This document shows, one piece after another, positions 58,700 to 64,000 of a DNA stretch of 64,000 nt. How positions within the stretch are numbered: position 1 is the first letter of the stretch; every line of letters starts with the position of its first letter. Origin of the DNA: Andrena cerasifolii (Eukaryota; Arthropoda; Insecta; Hymenoptera; Andrenidae); the NCBI RefSeq assembly GCF_050908995.1, contig NC_135120.1:9189433-9253432 (forward strand). The letters run 5' to 3'. The notes under the pieces were generated by a model, which was given only the letters and a program-made list of their open reading frames with translations, was not told the origin of the DNA and did not search any database. The position numbers and the translations under genes were made by a program.

Positions 58700-61600
58700 G
58701 CAGAACCATTCCATAAAATCACATTCAATTCTACATTGCGGAAATAAGTACACTCGGCCGTGAGAGTTATCAGCATTAGTTAACACGAATATGCTTATAA
58801 ATAAAAGTTGATTTGCGAATCACTGTCACTACGCGCTCGCGAATCGTCGTTCTGGGGTCAAGGTCCAATGTATTTCCGTCTAGACGCAGCCTGCGGAGCC
58901 TGCCACTCTGCTCGAACATCAATTATTGCTTATACCCAAGCGAATTAACACCGGCTTAATTAAGCCCCCGTATAGGATCTCACCCGAGGCAGCTACTCCT
59001 CGACGTGCCATTGTATAACCGTCCTCTCTTTCGTCCAGTTTCGCGTAACACATTATGTAACGCTTGTCTAGCTAGCCGAGATGCATGTAACGAGATATAG
59101 GAGAAACAGATACATTGAGAAATCGACTTCACCGTCCTGCAGCTCATTTTACCGTCATACAACTTTCTACAGGCGTCGTTGCAAGCCAGTGCACACTGCG
59201 TGCCCGCATATACCGGCAGAGAAATCGAATCGATAGCTTTAATTTGCGGCATAAGGTTGTCAACTACAGGTCAACTAATGAGCTTGGATCTAACCAGATT
59301 GCACCCTCCAAAGCTGAAGGAAAACCAGAACCAAAGTCACCGAAACTATCGACCCCCTGAACCTAATAATCCAAAGTAACCCCCACCTAGAACGATAACA
59401 TCTATTCCTCGAGGTAGCCATTAAGCTCTCCAACGACCAGACCCCCGTGCCCCTAAAGTAGCTGCAATGTTATCGAAATTATGCAGGGAGTACCGTGATT
59501 ATTCGAAAGCCCCGCTAAGATTTCGTTCGATGAGAGGCTCCTTTGTCTGGGCCCTGTCGTGAGAGAGGCGAAATAGCTCGGTAGATCGCCGTCCACCGAT
59601 CCGAGCTCCCCCGGCAGAGGCCACGAAAGGAACTTATCAAAAAGCTCTCGGCGACTTGGCGCTGCACGGACGGAAAGGGGATGTCGCGGGCAGGGGGGGG
59701 AGGGGACGGCGGCTTTAATCGGATAAACTTGCTCGTAGTCGCGAATTGAAGGAGACAGTTTCGGTTTCTAACTGTCGTTTGTTCTCGCACGGAACAACAC
59801 CGTGGGGCTAAGTGTTTCGAGGGTGCCTCCGTGCAGGATAGAATCAACGTTACTTCGCGTCTCAACTCCTTCGCGACGACGCTGCTGACAAGAACCTTAA
59901 GTAGGTAGAGACGTTGTTCTATCTGCTCTCGGCGAAAAACGACAAGTGTTACACCCCGGCGCAACGACGGAATCGCGTAACGAACGTAGTTAGCATTCCC
60001 GTCCACAGTCTCGGATGTTCTGCGGAAAGTATCGACAAGCGTCTCCCGGGACTTCTTGTCCCGAGCACCCGTGTCACGTAACGATCGACGAATTTCCATA
60101 GCATCGCGGATTTATCGCTCCTAAAGATAGCGCCGGGCTGTGCGGAATTTTTCGAGGGCACCCCGTCAGGCTCGACTGAAATAGCGGAGTGCAAGATCTT
60201 TGTAAATATTGATGTATGGTAACAAGTGTTTATGCAGAACCACAGGAAATCAGCTGTACCGCGTGACATTTTATGGTAACGGGGATATTTTATAGGCTCC
60301 TGCTTGGAGCTGGTGAAAATCTACGTGTACACGGTTGTGTCGCCGAGCCCGTCACGCCGAGTGTTGTATAACCGGCGGTTTTCAGCAAAAACCGAGCACG
60401 CACAGGTGACACGGATCGCACGTGCTCGTTTTAATGACGAGAAAACAGCGAGAGATGCGTCGGAGCCAAGTGTCGACCAGCGGAAATCGGCAGAATACGT
60501 CTGTTACGTAAGCTCGCAGCATCCATTGTTATTTGAAGCGCTCGTCCCAGTGCTGTTGTTGCGTGAATGACGCACGTGGTTTGTCAAGCCATATTCATCC
60601 ACTTCGGATTGCGTTAATATATATATTCTAGCCTCTGGAAAATATCTTCGACAGTTTTGTTCGAGCACGAGTGAAGAGCAACGGGGAAAACAGGGAATGT
60701 CACTGAACAGCTTTATCGAGAAACTTAAGTGTTTTGTTTCAGTGCCGAGTGGACATCACCTGGTTTTAACCAGTATGTATGTAAAGAAAGGACACTTTCT
60801 TTAATTTAAATTAGCCGCGCTTCATTAGCTCGGCGCGCCCTCTAATCGATATATATCGAGGCTCAACGGGGGAGATCAGAATATAGAGAGATAACGTGAG
60901 AGAACACGTGTGCAAGATTTAAGTGATGAAATAAAATAAAAAATAGATCTAGAGGAGTAATTGAGGAGAATATACTTTAATTGTCGTTTCTCTTTCTTTT
61001 AGGTAATTAACATCGTAAGTAAATTATATCCTCTTTCTTTTAGAGCAACACATTTTGGTTATTTTCCTGGAAAGTCCTCAATATTATCCTTTGTCTTGTA
61101 CGTATACCAAAACTTTAACATTATCTCAAAGAGGGCATTCGAACTTTGTGACAAAATATGCTATAAATTGGAAAATCACGAAAAACGGATATTCCTCGTT
61201 TTCCCCCTTACCCTTCAACTGAGCACGTGAAAACACCGATGAATATTATATTCGGAGGGCTTCCTGAATTCTGCACAAAGGAACAGTACCCATATACGCC
61301 CTGACTTTTGGAAAGCAGCCCACGATCCCTTAGGACACGCTTGTCACAATCAGCTCCAAAGGCCGAACCGCTTCTCGAGCTTTGCCTGCGTCACTCTAGA
61401 ATCTATATAGAAGCTGTATCGATCGATATCGCATTGCGAGATCGGCTTTCGAACCCTGAAACTGTCATTTGCCAGGTGAATGCTAGAGCTAACGAAGGCT
61501 GGATAAATTCCAGGCCGTTCCGAGATTTCTCTTGCGTCAATCTAACAATCAAGATGGACATTAGCTGCATTTAACATGCCCCGGATGTTCTAGCTAACGT

Positions 61601-64000
61601 AACGTTACATCTCCGAGAATCTCCCAGCCAATAGGACGGCGCTGATTTAATCTGGCTTAATAAATTGCTTTATTCGCGCGAATCGATCGCTGCCGAGGGC
61701 TTAGAGCAGCCCCTCTATCCCCCGACTTCCGATCAGAGGCTCAAAGGGTCGCCGAGCGAATAGATCGAAGGTGCCAGAGTAAAATGGCAGAGAAGTCTTT
61801 CCAGAAGCTCGACAGTGTTTCCTGCGATAACGCGTGGGAGTGCACGCGAGCCGACGCGCTGGACAGATTTCAATAAACGGGGAAAGGATGCGCAAGAGGG
61901 ATCGAGGAAAGTTTCGCGTACATTTCCCCAAAGATGCCTCCGCCGCCTTAAGCAAACTCTCTTGTCCTTCTCTTTTTCCCTCGAGTATGAACACTTAAGA
62001 GCATCCGATGGAGCTGAGCAACAAACACGGCAGGGACGGTAAAATACCTCGGGCAGAACGGGGACTCCTTTATCTCCTCAAAGATGAATGCATGTAATTC
62101 AGCGCGGAGCCGCCTCAAAGCCGTATGAAATATACGCGTCGCTCGCGTGAATGATGAAACGGGGGAATATCTTCTTACGTCGATTCACGGTTTCTTTATG
62201 CCTCCGCTCGATTACTGGGCAGGGCGACCGGGCTAAACGGTACTACTGCACACATTTGGTATTCAGCTAGATCCTGTCCTGATACAATTTCCATTAACCA
62301 TTGAACAGACCCCATTTGCCAGATTTTCATCAATTCTGACCTCTGTCGGTCCAGCAGGTGAATATTCGGGAATTGAGGACGTACAGGGTATTCCTGAAAT
62401 TGGGTTAGCTAACTTCGGAGGCTTGTACGAGACTTTAACGATGAAGGAGCTTTCGCGTAACACATCCGAGAACTTTAGTCCTATTAGGGAGTTCTTTGAA
62501 GGCAGACAATCTACTGGCTTTGGTCCTCGAAGCAATTATTCTTTGAGTGTCGTTCTGAATGTAATATTCAAGCACGGTAACACGCCCTCGGGAAAAAAAT
62601 CGGAAACGTGAGAAAGCAACCTGTCTGACACATATCCGGCAACCACTTGTAAGGGTTGACGTATGCGATGCCACCCTTCCGTCTGGGCCTCTGTATATCT
62701 TCCGCATCTCCATACTTTACGCTTTCGCTAACCCTAAGGCGGCGCTTTTCAGCCCTCATACGTGCCTGCATTTTAAACGTTTTTTTTTCTCTCTCTCTCT
62801 CTCTCTCCTTCCTCCCGGAGATATCATCCCGCACAGAAGTTACAATCCTGTCCTTTATGTTCCTTTCCGGTCGCGCGTGCACGCGATCCTTCTTCCCGTC
62901 GCTATTCGAACTTGGAGCGAATTCCGTCCCTGTCAAAACCCGTGACACGCGTCCTGAATCAAATCCATTTAAATTTATATGGAATCCCCGCCGTGGATTT
63001 CGACGCAAGAAATCGAATAAATCTCCTGGACCCGCGGGCAAACAGCACTCGGCGAGGCAGGCAATTCTCGTTGCGCGAAAGCTCTTGGAAATAAAGCAAC
63101 ATTCGGTCCCACGGAATCCGCAGTGTGTAGCTGTTCGATACAATTTAGCCCGCTAGTGCATAGTCACAAGTGGCTGCAAACTTTCCTCCTCAGGATGTAA
63201 TCCTTTAAAATTCTCACTGCCAAAGTTAGGGGAAAAGTCAGGTCCGCATCGGCGGGGGCCCAGTTCCCCCTGCACAATCTCTGACAAGCTTGATTTTACA
63301 ATTTTCCGCGATTAAGGGGAAGATTGCCAGCAGCGAACGCGCAGCAATCTCAATTGCGGAAAGCGGAGACGAAAGTTTGCAGCGGGTAGCAGAGCCCAGC
63401 CCCCGCTGCGAGATTATCAAAGCAGAACCTCTCTAATTTTCGCGTAAATCCAGAAGCGGAGGCAGCTGGAGACGGAGCCGCTGGTCGTAGCTCGCGCCCG
63501 CCAACGGGGGTGAAACGATCCCGCCGGCAGGCGAGTCGAAAAGGCAGGGGAAATCGAGGCGAAACAAACGCGGATACGCCCTTGACTCGCGTGCCCCGGC
63601 AAAAACCGAAATCCAAGGGAACCGGCGCGGCAGCCTTGACATTTGAATTAATTGTATCGCCGGTAGCGTGAATCGGGTTTGTGAAACGGGTTGGAAATCC
63701 CGGCCAACCGGGATCGTCTAACGCGGAGCTATTAATCACGAACGGACGAGACGGGGAAGCCAAGCGCCGCGCTCCGGAGACGTTTCGGATCTTATATTAG
63801 CCCCCAATGTCCCTGGGAGCTCGAGTCACTTCACCCCATTCGCCCGGGCGTCTTTCAGAAAATTGTCTTTGCTTTCCAACCACGAGTACCCATCGTCAAC
63901 CCTTGGAGAGAGCCTTCTCGAAAGTTTGCTTTCGTAGATCGAACGTTACAATTGACGCGTCACTTTCTCCGCCAATACTCGTCCACATTTTTACGCTTTC
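58700..64000. other. CpG-rich unique stretch, no gene supported
   Basis: About 5.3 kb of largely repeat-free DNA to the window end. Short items: hairpin CACTGAA...TTCAGTG at 60701-60744, palindrome TCGATATATATCGA at 60846-60859, a CT run at 62789-62807. ACAGGGTATTCC at 62388-62399 resembles a TIR word without a partner. Frames up to 194 codons (59515-60099 minus; 62568-63143 minus) overlap others and have no domains. Confidence 0.5.

Noticed and set aside
59515..60099. 194-codon minus-strand frame as a gene
   Set aside because: No domain; arginine/serine-rich translation typical of CpG-rich noncoding DNA.

Overview
The window looks like insect nuclear DNA, most likely from a hymenopteran (bee, ant, wasp or sawfly). 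The reasons are a CpG-rich, GC-moderate unique background repeatedly interrupted by sharply AT-rich blocks, mariner/Tc1, hAT-like and non-LTR retrotransposon remnants, and no bacterial gene organisation: no operons, no Shine-Dalgarno spacing, no long uninterrupted reading frames. The assignment to Hymenoptera is an inference from composition and repeat style, not from a diagnostic gene.

I find no convincing host protein-coding exon in 64 kb. The longest open frames (188-278 codons, for example at 38.3-39.2, 9.4-10.1, 41.1-41.8, 51.5-52.0 and 59.5-60.1 kb) lie in stop-poor, CpG-rich or pyrimidine-rich DNA, often overlap other open frames on either strand, and show no domain I recognise. The window is therefore best read as intergenic DNA or the inside of a very large intron. 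The only recognisable coding sequence is transposon-derived: a non-LTR reverse transcriptase C-terminus (2.1-3.3 kb), a second one (57.5-57.7 kb), a possible third RT scrap (4.0-4.2 kb), a Tc1-type transposase N-terminus (4.6-4.9 kb) and a mariner DD34D transposase lacking its N-terminus (57.8-58.5 kb).

The dominant structure is non-autonomous inverted-repeat (foldback) DNA, much of it nested. From left to right: a TTAA-flanked MITE (0.34-1.08 kb); an hAT-like foldback inserted in a LINE reading frame with an 8-bp target duplication (2.3-3.0 kb); a Tc1 remnant (4.2-4.9 kb); foldbacks at 6.35-6.82 and 7.63-8.76 kb; a second copy of the first hAT-like family carrying an expanded 30-bp minisatellite and nested pieces (11.64-13.03 kb); a TA-flanked element (18.3-19.2 kb); an AT-rich block with a perfect palindrome and a 14-unit, 31-bp minisatellite (21.8-23.0 kb); a TTAA MITE nested in another TIR element (26.5-27.6 kb); two hAT-like elements (29.0-30.3 kb); a three-layer nest with 173-bp tandem repeats in both arms (33.5-36.4 kb); a small TIR element (36.9-37.1 kb); two complementary truncated copies of one element (39.2-40.0 and 43.1-43.9 kb); two further TA-flanked elements (46.0-46.5 and 49.7-50.7 kb, the second with another element inside); and a mariner plus LINE fragment enclosed by an outer inverted repeat (57.4-58.7 kb).

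The intervening CpG-rich stretches (8.8-11.6, 13.0-18.3, 23.1-26.5, 30.3-33.5, 50.7-57.4 and 58.7-64.0 kb) are largely unique. They contain a few short perfect palindromes or hairpins that may be regulatory but cannot be assigned from sequence alone. I see no novel multi-gene system. The most unusual item is the 33.5-36.4 kb composite foldback, followed by the TA-flanked family with GGGG-rich ends, which appears five times.
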